DNA from: Maribacter antarcticus DSM 21422
GTDB lineage: Bacteria > Bacteroidota > Bacteroidia > Flavobacteriales > Flavobacteriaceae
DNA: 64,000 nucleotides
Assembly (NCBI RefSeq): GCF_000621125.1
Contig: NZ_KK211214.1
Location: 391,461 to 455,460 of the forward strand
Direction of reading: 5' to 3'
The position numbers were made by a program, and so were the translations under genes. This document shows, in pieces, positions 37,351 through 46,343 of the stretch (within the stretch, counting starts at the first letter, position 1; each line of letters opens with the position of its first letter). The notes below the pieces were generated by a model. That model saw only the letters and a list, made by a program, of their open reading frames with translations, had not been told where the DNA came from and made no database searches.

Positions 37351-39872
37351 AACCGAATTCGAAAACTTGCGTTCGGAGTGACACCTAAAGAAATGCGTTT
37401 CACTTTTTCTATTCCGTTAGCCTCATCCAACCTAAAAAATATATTGAGATTGTTACGCCTGTTGGTGAAGTTGAGTACGGATACACCAGCGGATGCTTTA
37501 ATCTTACCGGTAAGTGAAAAATCGTAGATAGCCGAGAAGTCTGCCCTAAAATACTCTGAAAGCCTACTGTTGTTCGGGTCTTGATAAACGATTTGATTCG
37601 GAACAACGCTAGTGTCAATTGGGTTTGTAGCGTTGGGCAGGGTAAACGGTCTACCGGAACGGTAGTTGAGTCCCACACCTAGTTTAAGGTTGTTGTAGGT
37701 ATAATTGCCGGCCAAGGTAACGGAATGGGTGACGTCCAGATTATTTGGAAAAGTGCTTGGGACAAGCGTATTAAAACTATAATCGTTTTGATTAAAGGTG
37801 TAACTGAGCCAGGTACTATAGGTATTGGTTTTTTTGTTCAACAGTAGCTCTATCCCCTTTATCGCATAGCTACCTACTTCCCCATCAAACTGATTTTGGT
37901 TTTGGAACCCCTGAGTGTTTACATTTATTCCATCTACCTCTTTAAAAAAAGCTTCGATGCCTGCGTAGAAACTATTCTGGTCATAATTAAAGCCCCATGA
38001 ACCTTGTTTACTTCTTGTAATAGGTAAATTGGCACCATCTGCCAATACCCACCGGCGTTTTTCTATGCCTAAAAAATTCTGTTCTAGATCAATGACCTGG
38101 CTCGTCGTCTGACTTTTAAACTCTCCCATCACTTCGGTTTTGTAAAATGGCGCCAGCTCAAAACTTATATTAAGTCTAGGCTCTATCACCAGTTCGGCAA
38201 AGGTATCGGTGTTCTGTATGTAATTGAATCGTCCGCCAGCACTAGCAGCTAGTTTCTGATTGGGCGAACGGTAACGTAGTTCTGAATAAAGAGAATGGTT
38301 GTAGACTACGCCTTTTATATTACGTATGAATGCTGGCTCGTTGAGTTCTGTTTTGTTCGCTATCCCAGTTTCGATTATTTGATATCCGTTGTCCCATTTT
38401 AATTGTTCATTTAATTCAAGTGAGGTATTGAGTTTAGCGCTTTTTTCGATAACAAGATTGTTTTGTATCAACCGTTGTCTTGCATCGTTGGAAATACTCA
38501 ACGCATTCAATTGATAGTTGGTGTAATAGAGACTCAGCTGAGTGGAAAAACTAGTGCTCCAATCGCTTTCTAGAATACCGCCAAATGAAAGATTGGTCTG
38601 GTCCAAGGAGCTTCGGTTGGTTAGGCTTCCGTCTAGTTCTTTTTCCTGATAGTCTAAGTTGTTATTCATATTAATTAGACTCAATCGCACGCGATGATCA
38701 GCATTTATATCATAAAGTATCTTTCCGGTAAAGTCATAAAAGTAGAAATCACTATTCGCTTGCACCTTAGTATCTTGAAAAGCTTTCTGGGAAAAGGTGG
38801 AATAGGTAGGCGTTTCAATGAAATCGGTATGGGAGCGTCTTCCGGAGAATTGTAAGGCTACGTTATCTGCTATTGAAATTTGCCCGTATACATCTCCACT
38901 AATCAGATTAAAACCCGCTCCACCAAAGAAGGAATCCTCAATCGTGTTCTTAGTTTCCATATCCAAGACACCACTAACACCCTCTCCGTATCTAGCGCTT
39001 GTTCCATTTTTAATTACGGTAACCTTATCTGTCAAATACGGATTAAAGGCCGATATCAAACCAAAGAAGTGTCCGGATTGGTACATTTTAATTCCATCCC
39101 ATAAAATGAGGTTCTGGTCATTAGTGCCACCTCTTATATTGATGTCGGACACCGTTTCATCCACACTTTTTATGCCTGGAAGCGATTGTATGCTTTGTAG
39201 TATATCCGGTTCGCTGAGCCCAGGGAGGATTCCAAACCCAGCACTGTTGAGCTCTATGCTGCCATCCGTCAGTTTCTTTAAACCTTCGGTTAAGAATTTA
39301 TACACCACAACCTCTTCCAGTTCTTGATAGCTTTGAGCCATAGCGATAATGCTACACGGTTCCGCTATAAAGTTTTCCGCAGGTATGAAAAGTGTTTTAA
39401 AACCGATGTGTTGGATTTGTATCATGGCGGTTCTTGGAATGTCCGATAGGAAGAAATTACCGTCCAAGTCGGTTATCATAGCCAGAGGACTTCCAAGCAC
39501 TTGTATAGTAGCGCCCGGTATGGTATTTTGTTCAAAATTATCCAGCACGGTCGCACAGATGGTACGTAATTTACTTTTGGAAATACTGTAATACCTATCG
39601 CTTAGTTTTTGAATATCCAATTTTGTACGTTCGCTTATTTGAACTAATATTTTAGCGAGAGTGCTTCCATTTGGTTTTGCCAGTTCAATTTTAGTAAGAT
39701 CAGTATCCAAGTAAGAAAATTTTACTTGATAGGTTACTTCTAACTCCTTAATGAGTTCAATGATACCTATGGAAGTTTTGGGCAGTTCTTGGGCTGCCAC
39801 TCTCCCTAATCCAAGTAAAAGACTGATAAAAAAAAGAAATAAAGAAAGTGTACTAAGGTGCGTTTTTCTCAT
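37347..39872 (-). CDS. TonB-dependent receptor with STN-like and carboxypeptidase-regulatory domains
   Basis: An 841-residue outer membrane receptor. A signal peptide (residues 1-28) is followed by an STN-like secretin/TonB short domain (about 35-95, LIKELEVTYQVKFSYLD), a carboxypeptidase-regulatory-like domain (about 100-180, IPGATIQVLGSPLAMITDLD), a plug (GFGILPGLSEPDILQSIQSL, SDINIRGGTNDQNLILWDGI) and a 22-strand-type barrel ending in FRIRF. The gene start overlaps the fecR-type gene upstream by 20 bases, and the sigma gene follows upstream, so it forms a cell-surface signalling set. Substrate unknown; an iron chelate or a small polymer is possible. Confidence 0.92.
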   Translation of the reverse strand: MRKTHLSTLSLFLFFISLLLGLGRVAAQELPKTSIGIIELIKELEVTYQVKFSYLDTDLTKIELAKPNGSTLAKILVQISERTKLDIQKLSDRYYSISKSKLRTICATVLDNFEQNTIPGATIQVLGSPLAMITDLDGNFFLSDIPRTAMIQIQHIGFKTLFIPAENFIAEPCSIIAMAQSYQELEEVVVYKFLTEGLKKLTDGSIELNSAGFGILPGLSEPDILQSIQSLPGIKSVDETVSDINIRGGTNDQNLILWDGIKMYQSGHFFGLISAFNPYLTDKVTVIKNGTSARYGEGVSGVLDMETKNTIEDSFFGGAGFNLISGDVYGQISIADNVALQFSGRRSHTDFIETPTYSTFSQKAFQDTKVQANSDFYFYDFTGKILYDINADHRVRLSLINMNNNLDYQEKELDGSLTNRSSLDQTNLSFGGILESDWSTSFSTQLSLYYTNYQLNALSISNDARQRLIQNNLVIEKSAKLNTSLELNEQLKWDNGYQIIETGIANKTELNEPAFIRNIKGVVYNHSLYSELRYRSPNQKLAASAGGRFNYIQNTDTFAELVIEPRLNISFELAPFYKTEVMGEFKSQTTSQVIDLEQNFLGIEKRRWVLADGANLPITRSKQGSWGFNYDQNSFYAGIEAFFKEVDGINVNTQGFQNQNQFDGEVGSYAIKGIELLLNKKTNTYSTWLSYTFNQNDYSFNTLVPSTFPNNLDVTHSVTLAGNYTYNNLKLGVGLNYRSGRPFTLPNATNPIDTSVVPNQIVYQDPNNSRLSEYFRADFSAIYDFSLTGKIKASAGVSVLNFTNRRNNLNIFFRLDEANGIEKVKRISLGVTPNASFRIRF

Positions 39873-40764
39873 AGAACAGCACGTTATTCCCCTCTAAAGT
39901 AAACTTTATTTGTAGAGGAACACTAATACTTTTAAGGGCAAGGTCTGTATCTGTGTTGCTAAAAGATCCTGTAAAAAGAACATTGGTGTCCACACCTTTG
40001 CTGTCTACCGTTATATTATGTTGCCTTTGGAATTCAGCCAAAACGTAATTCAACGGAATACTCTTGAAACTGCTTTCGTTCTGCATCCAAGAGGGTTGTC
40101 CGTTTTTTACTGCGCTAGCTTTAGATAGTTTTCCGTTGACGACTATAATAGCGTTTCCGGCAGTAAGTTTGTTTTCTTTTCCGTCGTAAAGAACGCTTAC
40201 TAACCCTTCAAAACAAGTGACTTCAAAAAAGCCATCTCGGTTCTCTACATTAAACTGGGTTCCCAAAACAGTAACCGTTCCTTGATCTGTAGTTACAGTA
40301 AAAGAATTTCCTTTGGCTACGTTAAAGAACGCTTCTCCCTGTAAGGAGATATTTCGCTTATTGTTCCAGTCTTTTTCGTCGTAGGATACTTGGGATTCCG
40401 CATTCAATAGTATTTCTGAAGTATCGGGTAAAATAATCTCTTTGGTTTCTGCATATTGGGTAGCTACAGCTTCGTTTAGTGAATTCAAATAAAAATAGGC
40501 ACCTCCCAATACTACGGCTACTACTGCGGCAACCTTTAGGAAAGATTTGAATGGAGAGAGGGTCAGTATCTTTGATTCGGCTTGCATGCGTTGCACTTTC
40601 AGTTCTTCCCAAGCCTGATTTGTGTCAAAATCTGGAGCTTGCATAGTCGCCGTGGTAGCTCTTATTTTTTGGTACGTGGCATACGCATCGGACTTTTTAA
40701 ACTCCGAAAGTTCTGCTTCCGTAAGTTCATTGTTGAGCCATTTTGCCAAGTAATCTTCTTGCAT
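39853..40764 (-). CDS. FecR-family anti-sigma factor
   Basis: A 303-residue single-pass membrane protein. The cytosolic N-terminal 70 residues (MQEDYLAKWLNNELTEAELS) would hold the sigma factor; a membrane segment follows (FLKVAAVVAVVLGGAYFYL, about 75-93). The periplasmic FecR domain shows EIILPDTSEILLNAESQVSY, FNVAKGNSFTVTTDQGTVTV and LGTQFNVENRDG, then a DUF4974-type end (IPLNYVLAEFQRQHNITVDS). Family role: relays the receptor state to the ECF sigma factor. It is separated from the sigma gene by 243 bases that contain a tandem repeat. Confidence 0.92.
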   Translation of the reverse strand: MQEDYLAKWLNNELTEAELSEFKKSDAYATYQKIRATTATMQAPDFDTNQAWEELKVQRMQAESKILTLSPFKSFLKVAAVVAVVLGGAYFYLNSLNEAVATQYAETKEIILPDTSEILLNAESQVSYDEKDWNNKRNISLQGEAFFNVAKGNSFTVTTDQGTVTVLGTQFNVENRDGFFEVTCFEGLVSVLYDGKENKLTAGNAIIVVNGKLSKASAVKNGQPSWMQNESSFKSIPLNYVLAEFQRQHNITVDSKGVDTNVLFTGSFSNTDTDLALKSISVPLQIKFTLEGNNVLFYEKNAP

Positions 40765-40930
40765 TAGTTCCAGCTTTATACGTTAATAACAATTGCTTTT
40801 AAAAAAACCCTACTTTTTTTAAATTAAGAAAAGTGTAGTGCTCAAAATATACCAATACGCCTATGTTCTGTCTTTCTTTGAAAAGAAAATTAGAACTAGC
40901 TTTTACCACGTTTAAATAATCGATTTTAAA

Positions 40931-40978
40931 CTTTAAACGAAACTTTAAACGAAACTTTAAACGAAACTTTAAACGAAC
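40931..40978. repeat. Four tandem copies of a 12-bp unit
   Basis: CTTTAAACGAAA is repeated at 40931-40942, 40943-40954 and 40955-40966, with a fourth copy differing only at the last base (40967-40978). Each unit contains the self-complementary TTTAAA. The array lies between the sigma gene stop (41008) and the fecR start (40764), inside a 243-base gap. It could be a protein-binding array or a simple replication-slippage product. Confidence 0.95.
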
Positions 40979-41007
40979 CTTTTAGCAACCTAACTACTTA
41001 CTTTTAA

Positions 41008-41535
41008 TCAAATTCCATCAATCTTTTTCCTTAGACTTTTTAGCGCCAAATGCATCCGTTTTTCTATGGCCTTAATACTAACACCTTCCAGTTCTGCAAT
41101 TTCGGTATATTTTAATCCATCTATTCTGTTCATCAAAAAAGTAACCCTTTGATTTTCTGGTAAACTTTCTAGGGCCGCATCCAGTTTTTCTTGGAACTGT
41201 TTCTCCTCCATAATAAATTCCGGATTCTCATTCGTATTTTTTAAACTTTTATCAGCATACTTTAACCTTATTTTTTCAGCTTTTAGAACATTTAGATACA
41301 GGTTATTGGCCACAGTGTATAAAAAGGATTTTGCTTTTTTTGGCGGTACCTTCGCACAGTTTTCCCAGAGTTTTATAAAAGCCTCCTGTACAGCATCATG
41401 TGCTTTTTCTTCATTACCGAACTTATAATATATGTAGTTGAAAATCGTTTTAGAGGTATCCTTGAAAATACCATTATACACGCTTTCTTGGCAAACGTTA
41501 GATTCTTGGCTTGGGTGCACTGTAGTTATTTTCAT
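41008..41535 (-). CDS. ECF-type RNA polymerase sigma factor
   Basis: A 175-residue sigma-70 family protein of the extracytoplasmic-function group. Region 2 covers about residues 25-90 (TIFNYIYYKFGNEEKAHDAV, FIKLWENCAKV, FLYTVANNLYLNVL) and region 4 about 110-165 (LESLPENQRVTFLMNRIDGL, YTEIAELEGVSIKAIEKRMH). The ATG at 41535-41533 is preferred over a TTG one codon earlier. TATATTTG on the minus strand (41543-41536) touches the start codon, so the true start or transcript start is uncertain. Divergent from the lipoprotein gene at 41627. Confidence 0.92.
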   Translation of the reverse strand: MKITTVHPSQESNVCQESVYNGIFKDTSKTIFNYIYYKFGNEEKAHDAVQEAFIKLWENCAKVPPKKAKSFLYTVANNLYLNVLKAEKIRLKYADKSLKNTNENPEFIMEEKQFQEKLDAALESLPENQRVTFLMNRIDGLKYTEIAELEGVSIKAIEKRMHLALKSLRKKIDGI

Positions 41536-41626
41536 CAAATATATTTTAAAAAAAATAAAAAAGGAGGTAGGGTTTTTTTAAAGTGTGTTGTTTTAGAAAT
41601 GTATGAACAATAAATACCGAATCGTT

Positions 41627-43399
41627 ATGAAAAAGTTTTTTAGTTATGCCGTGTATATTAGCCTACTGATGGCTACGTTAAACTTTACCTCTTGCCAAGA
41701 TGAGTTTGAAATAATTGGGGGTGAAGCGGAAGAGCAGCCAATTACAGCTAGTTCTTCTGTTGCAAAGTTAATTGAAAATACCTCTACCAAAGATGGTTCT
41801 TTTGATAATATAGTAGACGGAGCCAGTTGTTTTGATATTAAATTCCCTTATACCGTTGAGGCAAACGGATTAGAAATCACTATTGATTCTAGGGAAGGTC
41901 TTCATTTAATCGAAGAAATTTTTGATGAGGTCGATGATGATATAGACTTCTTAGAAATTCTCTTCCCGATAACCATTACTGCTGGTGATTTTACTGAAAT
42001 TACTATTAATAGTTTTGAAGACTTAAGAGAATTAGCTGCTGAATGTAAAGAAGGTGGTGATGATGATGATATTGAATGTATTGATTTTGTGTACCCAATG
42101 ACGGTATTTACTTTTGATGCAAGTTTAGAACAGACAGGCTCTATAGTTGTTGAAAGCGATAGAGATCTTAGATTATTTTTTAAGGGACTTGATGCTAGTG
42201 ATTTTTTAAGTTTTAATTTTCCAATTTCCTTGAAACTTTATGACAGTACTACTGTTGTTGTAAATAGTAATCAAGAATTAGCAAGGACTATAGAAGGTGC
42301 CAGAGAAGCTTGTGATGAAGATGATGACGACGACTATAATGATGACGATTTTGATGAGGAAGACTTTAATGAAGAATTAGTGGAGTGTATCTGGTCTGTA
42401 AAGGAATTTAAAAGAAATAATATTAATCAAATTGGGCAATATTTGGACTATGTTTTCAACTTTAAGGAAGATGGAACAGTAGTAACTGGTTTTAGAGGAG
42501 CTACAACTATAGAAGGTACTTGGAACACTACTTTTAATGATGATGGAGCTAAACTGAACATGGAGTTTGATATATCTGTTGATTTTAATTTGGAATGGAA
42601 TGTTTATGATGTAGGTGATGATAGAATTAAATTATACAATGGTGAAGGCAACCGTATCATCATGAGACAAATATGTGAAGACGACCTTCCAGAGTTTAAT
42701 CCTGATACAATCCGTGAAATATTAAGAGAATGCAACTGGGTAATTAAAAGAGTTAAAAATAATGGCGAGCATATCAATAGATTACTTGGTAGTGAGTTTA
42801 CATTTAAAGCTGACGGCATGATCACCTTGACCCATGAGGAAACTGTATCTGAAGGTGCGTGGGCCATCACCACGAACACAGAAGGACGTTTTGTAGTTGC
42901 CATTACTATGGGTGATGAACCAGGTGTTAGCTTTGAGTGGTTATTGTCTGATTTAAGAAATAGGTTCATCAAGTTTAATGTTGAAGGAACAGCTTATGAG
43001 CTTGTTATCGTAAGAAACTGTTCAGATGACGATGATGACAATGATGTGGTTTTCATCAGAAGTTTATTCAATGATGTGGAGTGGGACATTACTTATTTTG
43101 CTGAGAATGGAGATGAGACTACAGCAGCATATGCTGATGTTAAATTATATATAGATAATGACGGAAGCTTAGAAGTTAGAAATCTTGAGGGAGAAGTCTT
43201 TAGCACAGGTAGGTGGTTTGCTTATCGAAATACTTCTAGTGATAAATTAGAGCTAATTATTTCTTTTGCACCAGGTAGTAATTACCTTCCATTAGCCAAT
43301 GATTACGAAATTATAGAGATATTGGAGAATAGAATGGAGCTTAAGCATGAAAATCAAAATGAAGGTTATGACAGATTGATTTTAGAAAGAGAAGAATAA
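41627..43399 (+). CDS. Repeat-rich surface lipoprotein, function unknown
   Basis: A 590-residue protein starting MKKFFSYAVYISLLMATLNF with the lipobox cysteine at residue 23 (FTSC). Residues about 68-230 hold four related units with an FP(Y/I/M)(T/S)(V/I/L) core and a following strand plus helix (IKFPYTVEANGLEITID, LFPITITAGDFTEITI, VYPMTVFTFDASLEQ, NFPISLKLYDSTTVVV). An acidic spacer (DEDDDDDYNDDDFDEEDF) leads to three lipocalin-like units beginning CIWSVKEFKRNN, CNWVIKRVKNNG and VEWDITYFAENG. An upstream ATG at 41603 would put eight polar residues before the signal peptide and is not chosen. Divergent from the sigma gene, so it may belong to that regulon. Confidence 0.85.
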   Translation: MKKFFSYAVYISLLMATLNFTSCQDEFEIIGGEAEEQPITASSSVAKLIENTSTKDGSFDNIVDGASCFDIKFPYTVEANGLEITIDSREGLHLIEEIFDEVDDDIDFLEILFPITITAGDFTEITINSFEDLRELAAECKEGGDDDDIECIDFVYPMTVFTFDASLEQTGSIVVESDRDLRLFFKGLDASDFLSFNFPISLKLYDSTTVVVNSNQELARTIEGAREACDEDDDDDYNDDDFDEEDFNEELVECIWSVKEFKRNNINQIGQYLDYVFNFKEDGTVVTGFRGATTIEGTWNTTFNDDGAKLNMEFDISVDFNLEWNVYDVGDDRIKLYNGEGNRIIMRQICEDDLPEFNPDTIREILRECNWVIKRVKNNGEHINRLLGSEFTFKADGMITLTHEETVSEGAWAITTNTEGRFVVAITMGDEPGVSFEWLLSDLRNRFIKFNVEGTAYELVIVRNCSDDDDDNDVVFIRSLFNDVEWDITYFAENGDETTAAYADVKLYIDNDGSLEVRNLEGEVFSTGRWFAYRNTSSDKLELIISFAPGSNYLPLANDYEIIEILENRMELKHENQNEGYDRLILEREE

Positions 43400-43438
43400 A
43401 AATAAGCTTCTGGGAAGTAATTCCTAGAGGCTATTATA

Positions 43439-43687
43439 GTGCCCAAAACCTTGCATAGTTATCGGAAAATTAAAGTATTGTCTCTTACAGTGATACGAGA
43501 ATTGAAAGATATAGGTGAAGGAGGTGATAGTGCAGATCGACTCATTTTTGAAAAACTATAGAACGCTATTCAAATAGTAACTAGTGATAAGAATAATATC
43601 CAGATATACACCGCCAACAGAAAAGAGTTGGGCCTTGTTGGTGGTGTTGATGGAGTTTTGAAACTAGAAATTGTTATGAAAACGTAA
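43439..43687 (+). pseudogene. Unidentified coding remnant with in-frame stop
   Basis: A single frame from GTG at 43439 reads VPKTLHSYRKIKVLSLTVIR and ELKDIGEGGDSADRLIFEKL, then TAG at 43559-43561, then NAIQIVTSDKNNIQIYTANR and KELGLVGGVDGVLKLEIVMK to TAA at 43685-43687. Codon use looks natural and the frame stays the same across the stop, which suggests the C-terminal part of a lost gene. The end faintly resembles the C-terminus of ROK-family kinases or regulators (GLVGGVDGVL); I would not name it on this basis. Confidence 0.4.
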
Positions 43688-43711
43688 TACCTTTTTTACC
43701 CCACATCCCAT

Positions 43712-43744
43712 AAAAGAGCACTCATGTTTCATGAGTGCTCTTTT
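43712..43744. terminator. Strong bidirectional terminator before ffh
   Basis: AAAAGAGCACTCATG (43712-43726) and CATGAGTGCTCTTTT (43730-43744) form a perfect 15-bp stem around TTT. T-runs flank both sides, so it can act in either direction. On the plus strand it would end transcription from the lipoprotein region; ffh begins 80 bases further on. Confidence 0.88.
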
Positions 43745-43792
43745 GTTTTATAGATTTTAGGCTTCATTTTATCTACTTAGCGTTGATATTGT

Positions 43793-43800
43793 TAAATTTG
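43793..43800 (+). promoter_or_regulatory. Candidate -7 element of ffh
   Basis: TAAATTTG matches TAnnTTTG exactly, 24 bases upstream of the ffh ATG and downstream of a strong terminator, which makes a promoter here necessary. The -33 position carries only a weak TTTT. Confidence 0.45.
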
Positions 43801-43824
43801 CACTCCCTCAAAATTGCAAAATAT

Positions 43825-45153
43825 ATGTTTGATAATTTAAGCGAAAAGTTAGATAAAGCCCTTCACGTCCTTAAAGGGCACGGGCAGATCACCGAAATTA
43901 ACGTAGCTGAAACTACAAAGGAAGTCCGCAGGGCGCTTTTGGATGCGGATGTCAACTTTAAAATTGCCAAGGAATTTACCAATAGGGTTAAGGAAAAGGC
44001 AATGGGACAAAACGTGTTAACTACCCTTCAACCGGGTCAGTTAATGGTCAAAATCGTTAAAGAAGAACTTACAGCGCTAATGGGTGGGGAATCGGAAGGT
44101 ATTCATCTTTCGGGAAACCCATCAATAATTCTGATGACTGGGCTTCAAGGTTCGGGTAAGACCACATTCTCTGGGAAACTAGCAAATTTCTTAAAGACGA
44201 AAAAGTCTAAGAATCCTTTAATGGTGGCTTGTGATGTATACCGTCCTGCTGCGATTGACCAATTGCATGTAGTTGGAGAACAAATAGGAGTGCCGGTATA
44301 TTCCGATAGAGAAAATACTGATCCTGTTTCCATTGCCAAAGCAGGAGTTGCCAAGGCAAAGGCAGATGGCCATAACGTAGTCATTATAGATACCGCAGGT
44401 CGTTTGGCCGTGGATGAAAAGATGATGGCGGAGATTTCCGATATTCATAAGGCCATACAACCACAAGAAACCTTGTTTGTGGTAGATTCTATGACAGGTC
44501 AAGATGCTGTTAATACAGCAAAGGCTTTTAACGATATCCTTAATTTTGATGGGGTTATTCTTACCAAGCTGGATGGTGATACCCGTGGCGGTGCGGCAAT
44601 TTCCATTAAGTCCGTTGTAGATAAGCCGATAAAGTTTATAGGAACAGGTGAGAAGATGGAAGCTATTGATGTATTCTATCCTTCCCGTATGGCAGACCGT
44701 ATCCTTGGAATGGGAGATGTTATCTCCTTAGTGGAGCGTGCACAAGAACAGTTCGATGAAGAGGAGGCCCGTAAGATTCAAAAGAAAATAGCCAAGAATA
44801 AGTTTGGTTTCGATGATTTTTTAAGCCAAATACAGCAAATCAAGAAAATGGGGAACATGAAGGACCTCATGGGCATGATTCCAGGCGCAGGAAAAGCATT
44901 AAAGGGCTTGGATGTAGATGATGATGCCTTTAAACATATAGAGGCTATTATTCATTCCATGACACCGGAGGAACGTTCCAGCCCTGCTAAGCTTGATGCA
45001 AGTCGTAAAAAACGAATCGCCAAAGGAAGTGGCAGGGAGGTGCAGGATGTAAACCAATTGCTAAAACAATTTGATCAGATGAGTAAAATGATGAAAATGA
45101 TGCAAGGTGGCGGAGGCAAAAAGATGATGCAGATGATGCAGAATATGAAGTAA
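43825..45153 (+). CDS. ffh: Signal recognition particle GTPase (Ffh/SRP54)
   Basis: A 442-residue protein that binds signal sequences of nascent membrane proteins. The N domain (MFDNLSEKLDKALHVLKGHG) is followed by the G domain with GLQGSGKTTFSGKLANFL, DVYRPAAIDQLHVVGEQI, DTAGRLAVDEKMM, TKLDGDTRGGAAISI, and the methionine-rich M domain ending in MSKMMKMMQ and MMQMMQNMK. The frame is open 30 codons further upstream, but that part overlaps the terminator and begins with an unrelated hydrophobic stretch, so the ATG at 43825 is chosen. Confidence 0.97.
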   Translation: MFDNLSEKLDKALHVLKGHGQITEINVAETTKEVRRALLDADVNFKIAKEFTNRVKEKAMGQNVLTTLQPGQLMVKIVKEELTALMGGESEGIHLSGNPSIILMTGLQGSGKTTFSGKLANFLKTKKSKNPLMVACDVYRPAAIDQLHVVGEQIGVPVYSDRENTDPVSIAKAGVAKAKADGHNVVIIDTAGRLAVDEKMMAEISDIHKAIQPQETLFVVDSMTGQDAVNTAKAFNDILNFDGVILTKLDGDTRGGAAISIKSVVDKPIKFIGTGEKMEAIDVFYPSRMADRILGMGDVISLVERAQEQFDEEEARKIQKKIAKNKFGFDDFLSQIQQIKKMGNMKDLMGMIPGAGKALKGLDVDDDAFKHIEAIIHSMTPEERSSPAKLDASRKKRIAKGSGREVQDVNQLLKQFDQMSKMMKMMQGGGGKKMMQMMQNMK

Positions 45154-45200
45154 AAGTAGGTTTCATGTTGGTAATAAATAGTAATTAGCTAAGACAAAAA

Positions 45201-46085
45201 ATGGAGATTCTCGACGGTAAAAAAGTATCCAATCAAATAAAGGAGGAAATCGCTACTGAGGTGGCAAAAATGAAGGCAAATGGCGAAAAAGTTCCGCATT
45301 TGGCTGCTATAATCGTTGGGAACGATGGGGCGAGTTTAACCTATGTAGGTAGTAAAGTGAGGTCCTGCGAGCGTGTAGGTTTTGAATCTACCCTCATTCA
45401 AATGCCTAGTACCACATCGGAACAAGAACTCTTAAAGAAAATAAAGGAGCTAAATGTAAATGAGGATATAGACGGTTTTATAGTGCAATTGCCGTTACCG
45501 GAACAAATAGATACCCAAAAAGTGATTATGGCGGTACATCCAGATAAGGATGTAGACGGATTTCATCCTACCAATTTTGGTAAAATGGCCTTGGATATGA
45601 GCACTTTTATTCCGGCTACGCCTTTTGGTATTTTGGAGCTTTTGGAGCGTTATAAAGTAGACACTAAAGGAAAGCATACGGTAGTAATTGGGAGAAGCCA
45701 TATCGTAGGTAGACCAATGAGTATCTTAATGGGTAGGAAAGGTTGGCCAGGAAATTCTACAGTAACCTTGACTCATAGTCACACTAAAAATATTACCCAG
45801 ATTATTTCTCAGGCTGATATTGTAATTTCAGCACTGGGCGTACCTAATTTCCTAAAAGCCGAGATGGTTAAGGATGATGCAGTCGTTATCGATGTGGGTA
45901 TTACAAGGGTTCCAGACGATACACGACCAAAAGGATATTATATCACTGGGGATGTAGATTTTGAAAATGTAAGTAAAAAAGCTTCCTTTATAACTCCCGT
46001 TCCCGGTGGCGTTGGTCCAATGACCATAGCTATGTTACTTAAAAATACACTATTGGCTAGGGAAAGACACAGAAACAGAGAATAA
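45201..46085 (+). CDS. folD: Methylenetetrahydrofolate dehydrogenase/cyclohydrolase
   Basis: A 294-residue bifunctional enzyme interconverting 5,10-methylene-THF and 10-formyl-THF. The catalytic Tyr/Lys segment TYVGSKVRSCERVGFES and the family signature DGFIVQLPLPEQID, then DVDGFHPTNFGKM, the NADP-binding VVIGRSHIVGRPMSILM and the end TPVPGGVGPMTIAMLLKNTL are all present. It lies 47 bases after ffh and probably shares its transcript; a terminator follows 37 bases after the stop. Confidence 0.97.
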   Translation: MEILDGKKVSNQIKEEIATEVAKMKANGEKVPHLAAIIVGNDGASLTYVGSKVRSCERVGFESTLIQMPSTTSEQELLKKIKELNVNEDIDGFIVQLPLPEQIDTQKVIMAVHPDKDVDGFHPTNFGKMALDMSTFIPATPFGILELLERYKVDTKGKHTVVIGRSHIVGRPMSILMGRKGWPGNSTVTLTHSHTKNITQIISQADIVISALGVPNFLKAEMVKDDAVVIDVGITRVPDDTRPKGYYITGDVDFENVSKKASFITPVPGGVGPMTIAMLLKNTLLARERHRNRE

Positions 46086-46122
46086 GAGCGTCAACTAAAA
46101 TTTACGAATACGATATACTTTG

Positions 46123-46156
46123 AAAACTTTCAATCTTTTAGATTGGAAGTTTTTTT
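46123..46156 (+). terminator. Intrinsic terminator after folD
   Basis: AAAACTTTCAATC (46123-46135) pairs with GATTGGAAGTTTT (46141-46153) through 13 base pairs including one G-U, around the loop TTTTA, followed by more T (to 46156). It ends the ffh-folD unit. Confidence 0.85.
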
Positions 46157-46343
46157 GCGTTAAACCTTTTAACTTCATCAAAACCCAACTAAAATTCTTT
46201 TTATCGATAGGTTACTACAATGCGTTGTGTGAATTCTTACGCCAATGGAGCAGCAAGCTATATCTGGGTATTAATTAACTTTTTTTGAGCTCAATTGTTG
46301 GCATATATGTTTTCATTAAACTAACTTTAAATAAAAAATTGTA

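Noticed and set aside
38818..39327. A 169-residue plus-strand open frame inside the TonB receptor gene
   Set aside because: Antisense to conserved plug motifs of the receptor; no promoter, signal or domain supports it.
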